DNA from: Pseudomonas sp. NBRC 111124
GTDB taxonomy: Bacteria; Pseudomonadota; Gammaproteobacteria; Pseudomonadales; Pseudomonadaceae
Reading direction: 5' to 3'
Assembly (NCBI RefSeq): GCF_001320245.1
Contig: NZ_BCBA01000042.1
Coordinates: 1 to 64,000 of the forward strand
DNA length: 64,000 bases
Both the position numbers and the translations under genes were made by a program. Of the stretch, positions 1 to 8,437 are shown one piece after another; position 1 is the first letter of the stretch; every line of letters starts with the position of its first letter. Under the pieces are notes generated by a model, which searched no databases, was not told the origin of the DNA, and saw only the letters and a program-made list of their open reading frames with translations.

Positions 1-30
1 ATTCCACAGAACTTGAAAGCTGTGCAATGT

Positions 31-63
31 CTGTGGGAGCGGGTTTACCCGCGAAAGGGCCGG
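31..63. repeat. REP-type half element
   Basis: A single copy of the GTGGGAGCGGG...CCCGCG motif that recurs elsewhere in the window (44.2, 55.9 and 60.4 kb). No gene is visible from base 1 to the eda terminator, so this lies in the intergenic tail behind eda. Confidence 0.6.
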
Positions 64-88
64 TACAGGCGATACAAAAGCATCAAGC

Positions 89-116
89 AAAAAAAGGGGC
101 GCCGACCAAGCGCCCC
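89..116 (-). terminator. Rho-independent terminator of the zwf-pgl-eda operon
   Basis: A 7-bp GC stem (GGGGCGC at 96-102 with GCGCCCC at 110-116) is followed on the minus strand by seven T residues (A run at 89-95). It sits about 25 bases past the eda stop, so it closes the zwf-pgl-eda transcript. Confidence 0.8.
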
Positions 117-141
117 ATAAGCCGTAAAGCACACAACAGAT

Positions 142-822
142 TCAGTTGGCGTCCAGCAGTGCAATCGCCTCGGCGCTGCACGCCTCGATCCGCGCCCAGT
201 CACCGTTCTTGATCCAGCTGCTGTCGAGCATCCAGGTGCCGCCTACGCACATCACGTTGGGCAGTGCCATGTAACTGCGCACGTTAGCTGGGTTCACGCC
301 GCCAGTCGGGCAGAAGCGAATGTCACCGAACGGGCCGGCAAAGGCCTTGATTGCGGCCACGCCACCGCTGATTTCCGCTGGGAACAGCTTGAAGCGGCGA
401 TAGCCCAGGGCATAACCCATCATGATCTCGGAAGGCGTGCTGATGCCTGGCAGCAGCGGGATTTCGCTGTCGACACCGGCTTCGAGGATATCCTGGGTGA
501 TGCCCGGGGTAACGACGAACTGTGCGCCAGCGGCTTCCACCGCCGCGAACATGCTGCGATCGAGCACGGTACCGGCGCCGACGCACAGCTCCGGCCGCTG
601 CTCGCGCAGTACCTGGATGGCCTTCAGGCCATGCTGCGAGCGCAAGGTCACCTCCAGCGTGCGGATACCGCCAGCGGCCAGGGCATCAGCCAATGGCAGG
701 ATGTCTTGCTCACGGGCGATGGTGATTACCGGCAGGATGCGCGCCTTTTCGCAGATGGCATCGATCCGCGCGGCTTTATCCGCCATCGAAAGCTGGGGCT
801 GTGGGCGTTCAAGGGTGGTCAT
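142..822 (-). CDS. eda: 2-keto-3-deoxy-6-phosphogluconate (KDPG) aldolase
   Basis: Cleaves KDPG to pyruvate and glyceraldehyde-3-phosphate, the last step of the cytoplasmic Entner-Doudoroff pathway. The 226-aa protein has the class I aldolase features: LEVTLR with the catalytic Glu (about residue 57), TPG near 105, and the Schiff-base Lys in RFKLFPAE (about residue 145). The length fits the family. I chose the ATG at 822 because AAGGA lies 9 bases upstream. An upstream in-frame start at 849 would overlap the pgl stop and has no better ribosome site. It is the last gene of zwf-pgl-eda, controlled from the HexR-regulated zwf promoter. Highly confident. Confidence 0.97.
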   Translation of the reverse strand: MTTLERPQPQLSMADKAARIDAICEKARILPVITIAREQDILPLADALAAGGIRTLEVTLRSQHGLKAIQVLREQRPELCVGAGTVLDRSMFAAVEAAGAQFVVTPGITQDILEAGVDSEIPLLPGISTPSEIMMGYALGYRRFKLFPAEISGGVAAIKAFAGPFGDIRFCPTGGVNPANVRSYMALPNVMCVGGTWMLDSSWIKNGDWARIEACSAEAIALLDAN

Positions 823-839
823 GACAGTGGATCCTTGGC

Positions 840-1553
840 TCATGGGCACCAGTAGATGTCCAGGGGGTCGTGAAGAAAGGCGCGAATCGGCATTTCGGAA
901 AGGTCGTTGCCCGCCAGCGCGGCGCGCAGGGTAGCGAGTTTGCCCGGACCTTGCACAGACAGCGCGATGAAGGCGGCGCTGGCCAGCAGTGAACGAGTCA
1001 TCGACAAGCGCTGGTGCGGCACGCTCGGCGCCAACATCGGCAGGCAGCGGCGCTGACTGTTCGGGTCCAGGCCTTCGGCGAGGTTGGGGCTATTGGGGAA
1101 CAGCGAAGCGGTATGGCCATCGTCACCCATGCCCAGCACCAGCACATCGATGGCCGGCAATTCGGCCAGGCCCTGGTCGGCCACGACTGCGGCGGCATCC
1201 AGGTTTTCAGCCTGCTGGTAAAGCCCGACAAAGCGCGCCTTGGCGGCCGCCCCCTTGAGCAGATGGCGGGCCAGCAAGCCGGCGTTGCTGTCGGCGTGCT
1301 CCACCGGCACCCAGCGCTCGTCAGCCAGGCTGACGGTGACCTTGCCCCAGTCCAGTTGCTCGCCGGCCAGCTGTTCGAGGAACGGCACCGGGCTGCGACC
1401 GCCGGACAACACCACGCAGGCCTGGCCTTTGGCGGCAATCGCTGCGCGCAGGCGCTCGGCCACATCATGGGCCAGGGTTGCGGCCAGTGCCTTGGCATCC
1501 ACCAGGTCGTGCACCTGCACGCTCGCTGGCAGCTTCAGTTCAGATATCGCCAT
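840..1553 (-). CDS. pgl: 6-phosphogluconolactonase
   Basis: Hydrolyses 6-phosphoglucono-1,5-lactone to 6-phosphogluconate between Zwf and Edd. The family is identified by the VLSGGRSP segment near the N-terminus, SLADERWVP in the middle and the LGMGDDGHTASLFP active-site block. The 237-aa length is normal. The start at 1553 has a strong GGGAGG seven bases upstream; in-frame starts at 1568 and 1571 lie further inside zwf. The gene overlaps the 3' end of zwf by 14 bp and ends 17 bp before the eda start, so the three genes are translationally packed in one operon. Confidence 0.95.
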   Translation of the reverse strand: MAISELKLPASVQVHDLVDAKALAATLAHDVAERLRAAIAAKGQACVVLSGGRSPVPFLEQLAGEQLDWGKVTVSLADERWVPVEHADSNAGLLARHLLKGAAAKARFVGLYQQAENLDAAAVVADQGLAELPAIDVLVLGMGDDGHTASLFPNSPNLAEGLDPNSQRRCLPMLAPSVPHQRLSMTRSLLASAAFIALSVQGPGKLATLRAALAGNDLSEMPIRAFLHDPLDIYWCP

Positions 1554-3009
1554 ACCACGCCCTCCCATCACGGGTGATCAATGCAATCGAGCTCATCGGC
1601 CCCCAGGAGCCCGCCGCGTAAGGCTTGGGCGCATCGCCCGCATTACGCCAGCCGGCGATCAACTGGTCACACCACTTCCAGGCATACTCGATCTCGTCCT
1701 TGCGCACGAACAGGTTCTGGTTGCCGCGCATCACTTCGAGCAGCAGACGCTCGTAGGCATCCGGAATCCGCGCACTGCGCCAGGTGTCGGAAAAATTAAG
1801 CTGCAACGGGCCACTGCGCAGTTGCATGCCCTTGTCCAGGCCCTGCTCCTTGGTCATCACCCGCAAGGATATGCCTTCGTCCGGCTGCAGGCGGATGATC
1901 AGCTTGTTACCGATCTGCAAACGCTGCTCCGGGGCGAAGATGTAGTGCGGCGTTTCCTTGAAGTGGATGACGATCTGCGACAGCTTCTGCGGCATGCGTT
2001 TACCGGTACGCAGGTAGAACGGCACGCCCGACCAGCGCCAGTTGCGAATGTCGGCGCGCAGGGCAACGAAGGTTTCGGTGTCGCTCTGGGCGTTGGAATT
2101 GTCTTCTTCCAGGTAGCCAGGCACCGGCTTGCCGTCGCTGTAGCCGGCGATGTATTGGCCGCGCACCACGCGGGTGCTCAAGCCTTCGCCGGTGATCGGT
2201 GCCAGCGCCTTGAGCACCTTGACCTTCTCGTCACGGATGCTGTCGGCCGACAACTCGCTGGGCGGGTCCATGGCGATCAGGCACAGCAGCTGCAGCAGGT
2301 GATTCTGGATCATGTCACGCAGCTGGCCGGCCTTGTCGAAGTAACCCCAGCGGCCCTCGATGCCGACCTTCTCCGCCACGGTGATCTCCACGTGGGAGAT
2401 GGAGTTCTGGTTCCACTGGGTTTCAAACAGGCTGTTGGCAAACCGCAGGGCGATCAGGTTCTGCACCGTCTCCTTGCCCAGATAGTGGTCGATGCGATAA
2501 ACCCGGTTCTCTGGGAAGAAACGCGCCACGGCATCGTTGACCCGCCGCGACGACTCCAGGTCATGGCCGATGGGCTTTTCCAGCACCACCCGGGTGCGTG
2601 CCGCCAGGCCAGCCTTGTCGAGGTTCTCGCAGATGGCACCGTAGACGGCCGCCGCCGTGGCAAAGTAGGCGATCAGCGGCTGTTCGCCGGGCAGTTGTTC
2701 GGCCAGGGCCTGATAGCCCTCGGGCTGCAGGAAGTCCAGGTGCTGGTAGCGCAGGCGGCCAAGGAAACGGCCCAACGCGGCGGGCTCGATATCGGCCTCG
2801 GCCACATGCCGGCGCAGGTGCGTTTCGATGGTGTTCAGGTGACCCTCGGCGCTGCCGGCCTCGCGGGCCAGCGCCAGCAGGCGGGTGTCCGCGTGCAGGA
2901 GGTTGGCACGGTCGAGCTGATAGAGCGCAGGAAACAGCTTGCGCAATGCCAGGTCGCCAAGGGCGCCAAACAGGGCAAAGGTGCAAGGTTCGACACTGAT
3001 CGCAGCCAT
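1540..3009 (-). CDS. zwf: Glucose-6-phosphate 1-dehydrogenase
   Basis: Oxidises glucose-6-P to 6-phosphogluconolactone with NAD(P)+, feeding the Entner-Doudoroff pathway. The 489-aa protein shows the Rossmann GALGDLA motif (residues 15-21), EKPIGHD (144-150) and the substrate-binding signature DHYLGKE (174-180). It is the first gene of zwf-pgl-eda and is divergent from hexR, with a HexR-type operator in the shared intergenic region. P. putida-type genomes carry several zwf paralogues; this one is in the HexR cluster (zwf-1 type). Confidence 0.97.
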   Translation of the reverse strand: MAAISVEPCTFALFGALGDLALRKLFPALYQLDRANLLHADTRLLALAREAGSAEGHLNTIETHLRRHVAEADIEPAALGRFLGRLRYQHLDFLQPEGYQALAEQLPGEQPLIAYFATAAAVYGAICENLDKAGLAARTRVVLEKPIGHDLESSRRVNDAVARFFPENRVYRIDHYLGKETVQNLIALRFANSLFETQWNQNSISHVEITVAEKVGIEGRWGYFDKAGQLRDMIQNHLLQLLCLIAMDPPSELSADSIRDEKVKVLKALAPITGEGLSTRVVRGQYIAGYSDGKPVPGYLEEDNSNAQSDTETFVALRADIRNWRWSGVPFYLRTGKRMPQKLSQIVIHFKETPHYIFAPEQRLQIGNKLIIRLQPDEGISLRVMTKEQGLDKGMQLRSGPLQLNFSDTWRSARIPDAYERLLLEVMRGNQNLFVRKDEIEYAWKWCDQLIAGWRNAGDAPKPYAAGSWGPMSSIALITRDGRAWYGDI

Positions 3010-3076
3010 GATGTTGGTTCTTTCCTAAAGTTGGTCTAGGAATACCGCTTTCACATACGGTTTTCAAGGAATAATG

Positions 3077-3091
3077 TAGTAAAAACCACAA
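3077..3091. promoter_or_regulatory. Putative HexR operator in the zwf-hexR intergenic region
   Basis: TAGT-N7-ACAA, one mismatch from the published P. putida HexR consensus TTGT-N7/8-ACAA. It lies between the divergent zwf and hexR starts, where HexR binding to Pzwf is established for P. putida. HexR is relieved by KDPG. The site is placed by motif match only. Confidence 0.6.
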
Positions 3092-3211
3092 CATTACACA
3101 CTAGCGTTACAGACAAGTGGTACGCCAATCGCACCGACAGTACGATAGACGACCGTGCAAAAAGCCTGCTGCTCCCACAGCCGGCTGTCTTCCCGACCCA
3201 AGGACACACCC

Positions 3212-4084
3212 ATGGACCGCGTGCGAAACCTCCTGGAACAGATCCAGGGACGCCTCGACGAGCTGAACAAGGCCGAACGCAAAGTCGCCGAAGTCATCCT
3301 GTTCAACCCGCAACAAGCCACCCGTTTCAGCATCGCCGCGCTGGCCCAGGCGGCCAAGGTCAGCGAACCGACCGTCAACCGCTTCTGCCGTTCGTTCGGC
3401 GTCAGCGGCTACCCGGAGCTCAAGCTGCAGCTGGCACAGAGCCTGGCCAGCGGTGCGGCTTACGTGAGCCGTGCAGTGGAAGCCGACGACGACCCCGCAG
3501 CCTACACACAGAAGATCTTCGGCAGCGCTATAGCCTCGCTCGACAGCGCCTGTCAGCAGTTGGACCCGTTCCAGGTCAGCCGCGCCGTGGACATGATGAT
3601 CCAGGCCCGGCAGATCCACTTCTTCGGCCTCGGCGCCTCGGCGCCGGTGGCCCTCGATGCCCAGCACAAGTTCTTCCGCTTCAACCTTGCGGTATCGGCC
3701 CATGCCGACGTGCTGATGCAGCGCATGCTGGCCTCGGTGGCACACACCGGCGACCTGTTCGTGATTATTTCCTACACCGGGCGCACCCGCGAACTGGTCG
3801 ACGTGGCGCGCCTGGCCCGGGAAAACGGCGCCTCGGTGCTCGGCCTGACCGCTGCCGGCTCGCCATTGGCCCAGGCCTGCAGCCTGAGCCTGCACATCCC
3901 GTTGCCGGAAGACACCGACATCTACATGCCGATGACCTCGCGGATTATCCAGCTGACCGTGCTCGACGTGCTGGCCACCGGCATGACCCTGCGCCGCGGC
4001 GTGGACTTCCAGCCGCACCTGCGCAAGATCAAGGAAAGCCTGAACGCCAGCCGCTACCCGATCGAGGACGACGAACTCAACTGA
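3212..4084 (+). CDS. hexR: HexR, RpiR-family repressor of glucose catabolism genes
   Basis: RpiR-family regulator: an N-terminal HTH_6 domain (about residues 1-80, including the VSEPTVNRFCRSFG recognition helix) and a C-terminal SIS sugar-phosphate-binding domain (about 120-260, with FFGLGASAPVALDAQHK). In P. putida HexR represses zwf-pgl-eda, edd-glk and gap and is released by KDPG. The start at 3212 has AAGGA upstream and gives the usual length of about 290 aa; an earlier in-frame start at 3155 would add an unlikely Cys/Ser-rich tail. It is divergent from zwf. Its stop overlaps the convergent mutarotase gene by 8 bp. Confidence 0.95.
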   Translation: MDRVRNLLEQIQGRLDELNKAERKVAEVILFNPQQATRFSIAALAQAAKVSEPTVNRFCRSFGVSGYPELKLQLAQSLASGAAYVSRAVEADDDPAAYTQKIFGSAIASLDSACQQLDPFQVSRAVDMMIQARQIHFFGLGASAPVALDAQHKFFRFNLAVSAHADVLMQRMLASVAHTGDLFVIISYTGRTRELVDVARLARENGASVLGLTAAGSPLAQACSLSLHIPLPEDTDIYMPMTSRIIQLTVLDVLATGMTLRRGVDFQPHLRKIKESLNASRYPIEDDELN

Positions 4085-4931
4085 GCCGGTGCGCCTGCAG
4101 CCGCAGGTGCGCACGCTGGCCCGGCGCCAGGCTCATGCCCTCGCCACTGCCACTGGCCGCCTCGACGCAGACGAAGCCCTGGCACTCACGGCCGCTGACG
4201 CCCATCAGTGGCCGATTGCCTGGGTGCCAGACCACGGTGTCGTCGCTGTCGCCGGTATCGATGCACAGCTCCCGCTCCCAGGCCGGGTCCTGCAATTGCA
4301 CCCGTGGCGTGCCTGGGTAGACTTTCTGGCAGCCTCCCTTGAGCTTGAGCGCGCCCTCTTCGCGGCAGGCCTGACGGCTCAGGCGGTCATAGCCTTCGAT
4401 ATCCTCAAGCCCAGACAGCGCTATCTCGGACACGTCACTGATGCGCCAGTAGGCCAGCAGCGCATGGCTCAACTGGCAAGGTTCGCTGTCCTGATGCTCG
4501 GTGCTCAGTTTCAATTCCATGCGATTGCCAAGCCTGGCGTGCAGGTCGACCTGCCAATCGCACAGGTCCAGCCGCCACTTCAGGCTGACGCCCTCCTCGT
4601 CTTCACGGCTGTCCACCAACTTCCAGTCCAGCAGGCGCGCCCAGCCATGGGCAGGCCACAGGTCTTCGCTGGGGTGGCGGCCATACCAGGGCCAGCACAC
4701 CGGCACGCCACCGCGAATGGCGCCCACTTGCGGCCACTGTTCGGCACACCACAGCCAAGGCCGCTCGCCCGCCGGCTGGAAGTGCAGCAGTTGCGCGCCT
4801 TGACGGCTGAACACCGCCTGGCAACGGGGATGGTCGATGATCAGCACATCGCGCTGCTGGTAACGCTCCCACTCGAATGTCGGCCGGGGCCGCTGCGAGG
4901 AAAAGAAGCGATGTAGCGGATGTTCGGGCAT
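4077..4931 (-). CDS. D-hexose-6-phosphate mutarotase (aldose 1-epimerase family)
   Basis: The 284-aa protein belongs to the YeaD-like aldose 1-epimerase/glucose-6-phosphate mutarotase family, which interconverts alpha and beta anomers of glucose-6-P. Typical segments are RQGAQLLHF, IRGGVPVCWPWYG (the family's GG[IV]P.C.PWFG block) and PAHGWAR near the active site. It sits downstream of the gtsABCD-oprB genes on the same strand, and supplying Zwf with the correct anomer fits that context. A CA-rich AACAACAAG motif about 10 bases upstream of the ATG suggests Crc/Hfq translational repression. The exact sugar-phosphate specificity is inferred. Confidence 0.88.
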   Translation of the reverse strand: MPEHPLHRFFSSQRPRPTFEWERYQQRDVLIIDHPRCQAVFSRQGAQLLHFQPAGERPWLWCAEQWPQVGAIRGGVPVCWPWYGRHPSEDLWPAHGWARLLDWKLVDSREDEEGVSLKWRLDLCDWQVDLHARLGNRMELKLSTEHQDSEPCQLSHALLAYWRISDVSEIALSGLEDIEGYDRLSRQACREEGALKLKGGCQKVYPGTPRVQLQDPAWERELCIDTGDSDDTVVWHPGNRPLMGVSGRECQGFVCVEAASGSGEGMSLAPGQRAHLRLQAHRLS

Positions 4932-4940
4932 GGTTCCAAG

Positions 4941-4952
4941 CTCTTGTTGTTT
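4941..4952 (-). promoter_or_regulatory. CA motif (Crc/Hfq target) upstream of the mutarotase
   Basis: On the minus strand the sequence reads AAACAACAAGAG, matching the A-rich Crc/Hfq target (AAnAAnAA) of Pseudomonas, and lies 10 bases from the mutarotase ATG. This predicts catabolite repression of translation. Motif match only. Confidence 0.5.
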
Positions 4953-5048
4953 GAGATAGCGCTATCTCGGCCTAACCCCGACAACCACTGCAAGCCAGTG
5001 GGTGCCGGGAGCCGAATTTGGATTGGCGTAAATTTACAACAAACAGCC

Positions 5049-6392
5049 TTAGAAAGACGACTGAATCTTCAAACCTGCGACCAGCGCGTTGTCCACGTCG
5101 TCTACCCCGCCCGGGCTCTTGATGTACTGCAGGTTGGGCCGCACGGTCAGCCAGTTGGTGACATGGAAGCCGTAATAGAGCTCGGCGTTGTACTCGGTGC
5201 GCTGCAGCGGCACAAAGCCGGGATTGTCGTAATCATCGATACCGCTCTGGGCATTGAGCAGTTCGGCGCGCTTCTTCACATCATCATTCACATGGATGCG
5301 CGCCACGCCAAAGCCGATGTCGTCCTTGGGCCGCGCGTCGAAGGCGCCTTTGTAGACCAGGCCAACCTGCTGGTAGTTGTCGACCACGTTGGTGGCCTTG
5401 TCGTGCACGGTGAAGTTGGCGAACAGGCTCAGGCCGCGGTTGATGTCGCCGCCATGGGCGGTGACCTGTTGCTGTGCAACCACCCACCAGCCGTGCTTGC
5501 TCGAGTGCGACTTGAAGGCCTCGCCGGTGACTGCCTGCGGGTTGCCGTTGACGTCCTCGAACACGTCGTCGGCCTTGGCCGTGCTGTAGTAGTAACCCAG
5601 CCGGTATTCGCCCGGCAGGTCGTTGACCTTGGGCGACCAGACCATCTCCACCGGCAGGATCGCACCTTTCGTGCCGCTGCCGCTGAGCTTGAAGCCGTTG
5701 CCAGTCTCAAGGTTGGACGGGTTCTGTTCGAAAGCGCCGACTTGCACGAAGAATTCCGGGGTGATGTTGTACTTGACCCGCAGCGCCCACTGGCTGACTG
5801 GCCAGTTGTACCAGATACCGCCGACCCAGTTGCCCACCTGCGAGCCGCAGAAGGCCAGGTTCTGGAAGTCGCAGGGGAAGCTGTTGAAGTCTTCGCCCTC
5901 ACCAAAGCGGCCGACCTTCACGTCCAGCGCGCCGTCGAAATACTTCTGCTTGACCCACATCTGTGTCAGGCGCCAGGTCTGGCCACGGCCCCACACTTCC
6001 TGCACCGAGCTGAATTGCCCGGCACGCGGGTCGCTGATGCGGTCGTTGGACAGGTTGCGGCCGCTGCGCTCGGTGATCGCCAGCTTGAACTCGGCATCAT
6101 GCCAACCGAGGATCTTCTGCAAGTCCAGATGCGCGCCGAGGGCGAACTGGTCGCTGTAGCGCGCGGTCTTGTCGTCGTTGTAGCCGCCATGCAGGTTGCC
6201 GGCCACCTCGCCGACGTAGTCGAGGGTGAAGTCGTAGCCCTTGTCCAGCAGCTCGGTGCGGGTGCCGCCCCAGTCGCCGGTCATCCATTTCGACTCGCTG
6301 GAAAATGCCTCGGCAGCCTGCACGCCGCTGCTGCCGACCACGGCGAGCAGGGCCAGTGAACCCAAGGTCCTGATGCGATTGCGCTGTTCCAT
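5049..6392 (-). CDS. oprB: Carbohydrate-selective porin OprB
   Basis: Outer-membrane beta-barrel porin of the OprB family that lets glucose and some other sugars into the periplasm. The 447-aa protein has a Sec signal peptide (basic start, hydrophobic core, VQA cleavage near residue 26), the mature-end WMTGDWGG.R pattern typical of OprB, many aromatic-rich beta strands and a C-terminal Phe as needed for BAM recognition. It lies 41 bp downstream of gtsD, so it probably shares the gts transcript and also has local control: an A-rich AATAAGAAAA run before the start resembles a Crc/Hfq site. Confidence 0.95.
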   Translation of the reverse strand: MEQRNRIRTLGSLALLAVVGSSGVQAAEAFSSESKWMTGDWGGTRTELLDKGYDFTLDYVGEVAGNLHGGYNDDKTARYSDQFALGAHLDLQKILGWHDAEFKLAITERSGRNLSNDRISDPRAGQFSSVQEVWGRGQTWRLTQMWVKQKYFDGALDVKVGRFGEGEDFNSFPCDFQNLAFCGSQVGNWVGGIWYNWPVSQWALRVKYNITPEFFVQVGAFEQNPSNLETGNGFKLSGSGTKGAILPVEMVWSPKVNDLPGEYRLGYYYSTAKADDVFEDVNGNPQAVTGEAFKSHSSKHGWWVVAQQQVTAHGGDINRGLSLFANFTVHDKATNVVDNYQQVGLVYKGAFDARPKDDIGFGVARIHVNDDVKKRAELLNAQSGIDDYDNPGFVPLQRTEYNAELYYGFHVTNWLTVRPNLQYIKSPGGVDDVDNALVAGLKIQSSF

Positions 6393-6406
6393 CCCTTTGC
6401 GTCCTC

Positions 6407-6418
6407 TTTTTTCTTATT
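6407..6418 (-). promoter_or_regulatory. Possible Crc/Hfq A-rich motif upstream of oprB
   Basis: The minus strand reads AATAAGAAAAAA just upstream of the oprB ribosome site (AGAGGA, 9 bases from the ATG). It fits the AAnAAnAA pattern bound by Hfq/Crc in Pseudomonas. Catabolite repression of oprB is known in the genus. Motif match only. Confidence 0.4.
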
Positions 6419-6433
6419 GATGGTGTAGACGAA

Positions 6434-7588
6434 TTAGCGGCCTTTGAAGTGAGCCACGTTGTCCTTTACCGCAGTAGTGCTGCTGGCCAAGTGCAGGCGT
6501 TCGCCGCTGTCGGCATCGAACAGCAGCACCCGTGCCGGGTCGAACTGCAGGTTCAGGCTGTCCCCCACCCGGCAGGCGATATCTGGCGCCAGGCGACAGC
6601 AGACCTTTGTTTGGTTGAGGGTGACGAACACCAGCAGGTCCGGCCCGGTGGGCTCGGTCACCTGCACTTCGGCGCGGATACCCGGCAAGCCGTTGCCCTC
6701 GCCTGCGCCCAGGGCGATCTGCTCAGGGCGGATACCAAGGATGATCTCGCGGCCGTCGAGGTCGTCGTTGGCCGGCCCCAGCGGCAGCTCGCAACGCGCC
6801 TGGCCACTGTCGAGCAGCGCCAGCAGGCGCCCGTCCTGCTTGGTCAGGCGCACCGGAATAAAGTTCATCGGTGGCGAACCGATGAAGCTGGCGACGAACT
6901 GGTTGGCCGGGTCGTTGTAGATCTGCTGCGGGGTGCCGAACTGCTGGATGATGCCGTCCTTCATCACCGCCACTTTGTCGCCCAGGGTCATGGCCTCGAT
7001 CTGGTCATGGGTGACGTACACCGTGGTGGTTTTCAGGCGCTGGTGCATCAGTTTCATTTCAGTGCGCATCTCGACTCGCAGCTTGGCGTCGAGGTTGGAG
7101 AGCGGCTCGTCGAACAGGTAGATCTTCGGCCGCCGCGCCAACGCCCGGCCCATGGCCACACGCTGTTGCTGGCCACCGGAGAGCTGCGCCGGCTTGCGCG
7201 TGAGCAGGTGCTCGATCTGCAGCAGCTTGGCCACCCGCGCCACCTCCTCGTCGATGGCCGCCTGCGGCATCTTGCGGATCTTCAGGCCAAACTCGATGTT
7301 CTCGCGCACGCTCATGGTCGGGTACAGCGCGTAGGACTGGAACACCATGGCGATGTCGCGGTCCTTGGGGCTCATGCCGCTGACGTCCTGATCGTCGATA
7401 AGGATCGCGCCGCCGGTGATGTTTTCCAGGCCGGCGATACAGTTCATCAGGGTCGACTTGCCGCAGCCCGAGGGGCCGACCAGGATCAGGAACTCGCCAT
7501 CCTTGATCGACAGCTGGATGTCCTTGAGGGTGTCCGGCAGGCCGCTGCCGTAGGTCTTGTTCACATTGCGTAGTTCGAGCGTTGCCAT
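6434..7588 (-). CDS. gtsD: Glucose ABC transporter ATP-binding subunit
   Basis: MalK/UgpC-type ATPase that powers periplasmic glucose uptake. The 384-aa protein has Walker A GPSGCGKST (about residues 39-47), a Q-loop in VFQSYALYP, the ABC signature LSGGQQQR, Walker B YLFDEPLSNLD and the H-loop VTHDQ. A C-terminal TOBE/OB regulatory domain (about residues 235-370) follows, as in sugar importers of this class. It starts 3 bp after gtsC and is followed by oprB. The A-B-C-D order with a Pseudomonas glucose binding protein makes GtsD the natural name. Confidence 0.95.
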   Translation of the reverse strand: MATLELRNVNKTYGSGLPDTLKDIQLSIKDGEFLILVGPSGCGKSTLMNCIAGLENITGGAILIDDQDVSGMSPKDRDIAMVFQSYALYPTMSVRENIEFGLKIRKMPQAAIDEEVARVAKLLQIEHLLTRKPAQLSGGQQQRVAMGRALARRPKIYLFDEPLSNLDAKLRVEMRTEMKLMHQRLKTTTVYVTHDQIEAMTLGDKVAVMKDGIIQQFGTPQQIYNDPANQFVASFIGSPPMNFIPVRLTKQDGRLLALLDSGQARCELPLGPANDDLDGREIILGIRPEQIALGAGEGNGLPGIRAEVQVTEPTGPDLLVFVTLNQTKVCCRLAPDIACRVGDSLNLQFDPARVLLFDADSGERLHLASSTTAVKDNVAHFKGR

Positions 7589-7591
7589 GAC

Positions 7592-8437
7592 TTACCCCTT
7601 GACCGCGCCAGCCGTGAGCCCGCGGACGAAATATTTGCCTGCCACCACGTAGACCAGCAGGGTTGGCAGACCAGCGATCATTGCCGCCGCCATGTCGACG
7701 TTGTATTCCTTGGCCCCGGTGCTGGTGTTGACCAGGTTGTTCAGCGCCACGGTGATCGGTTGCGAGTCGCCGCTGGAAAACACCACCCCGAACAGGAAGT
7801 CGTTCCATATCTGGGTGAACTGCCAAATCAGGCAGACCATGATGATCGGCGTCGACATCGGCAGAATGATGCGGCGGAAGATGGTGAAGAAGCCGGCGCC
7901 GTCCAGGCGCGCAGCCTTGACCAGGGCATCGGGAATGCTCACGTAGAAGTTGCGGAAAAACAGCGTAGTGAACGCCAGGCCGTAGACCACATGCACCAAC
8001 ACCAGGCCACTGGTGGTGCTGGCCAGCCCCAACTTGCCAAGGGTGAACGAGGCCGGCAGCAGCACGGTCTGGAACGGCAGGAAGCAGCCGAACAGCAACA
8101 GGCCGAAGAACAGTTGCGAGCCGCGGAAGCGCCACATCGACAGCACGTAGCCGTTCAGTGCGCCGATGGCGGTGGAGATCAGCACCGCCGGCACAGTGAT
8201 CATGATCGAGTTCCAGAAGTAACCGCTGACCGTGCCCCAGGCCTTGACCCAGCCGATGCCGGTGACCACGGCGGGCCAGCTCAGCAGGTTGCCGGTGCTG
8301 ATGTCTTCCGGGGACTTGAAGCTGGTCAGCAGCATCACCACCAGTGGCACCAAGTACAGCAGCACGGCGATCAGTAGCACGGCGTGGATGGCGATACGGC
8401 TCAGGCTCAGCGCTGGTTTTACCGAAGGGCTATGCAT
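7592..8437 (-). CDS. gtsC: Glucose ABC transporter permease (MalG-type)
   Basis: Inner-membrane permease of 281 aa with six predicted hydrophobic segments and a binding-protein-dependent transport EAA-like loop (VKAARLDGAGFFTIFRRIILP) that contacts the GtsD ATPase. The start at 8437 has GGAG 8 bases upstream and gives the family length; an earlier in-frame start would add an Arg/Cys-rich tail lying inside gtsB. The gene overlaps the gtsB stop by 8 bp, so translation is coupled. Confidence 0.93.
   Translation of the reverse strand: MHSPSVKPALSLSRIAIHAVLLIAVLLYLVPLVVMLLTSFKSPEDISTGNLLSWPAVVTGIGWVKAWGTVSGYFWNSIMITVPAVLISTAIGALNGYVLSMWRFRGSQLFFGLLLFGCFLPFQTVLLPASFTLGKLGLASTTSGLVLVHVVYGLAFTTLFFRNFYVSIPDALVKAARLDGAGFFTIFRRIILPMSTPIIMVCLIWQFTQIWNDFLFGVVFSSGDSQPITVALNNLVNTSTGAKEYNVDMAAAMIAGLPTLLVYVVAGKYFVRGLTAGAVKG

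Noticed and set aside
1240..3039. 599-codon plus-strand frame opposite pgl-zwf
   Set aside because: Antisense shadow with no recognisable domains.
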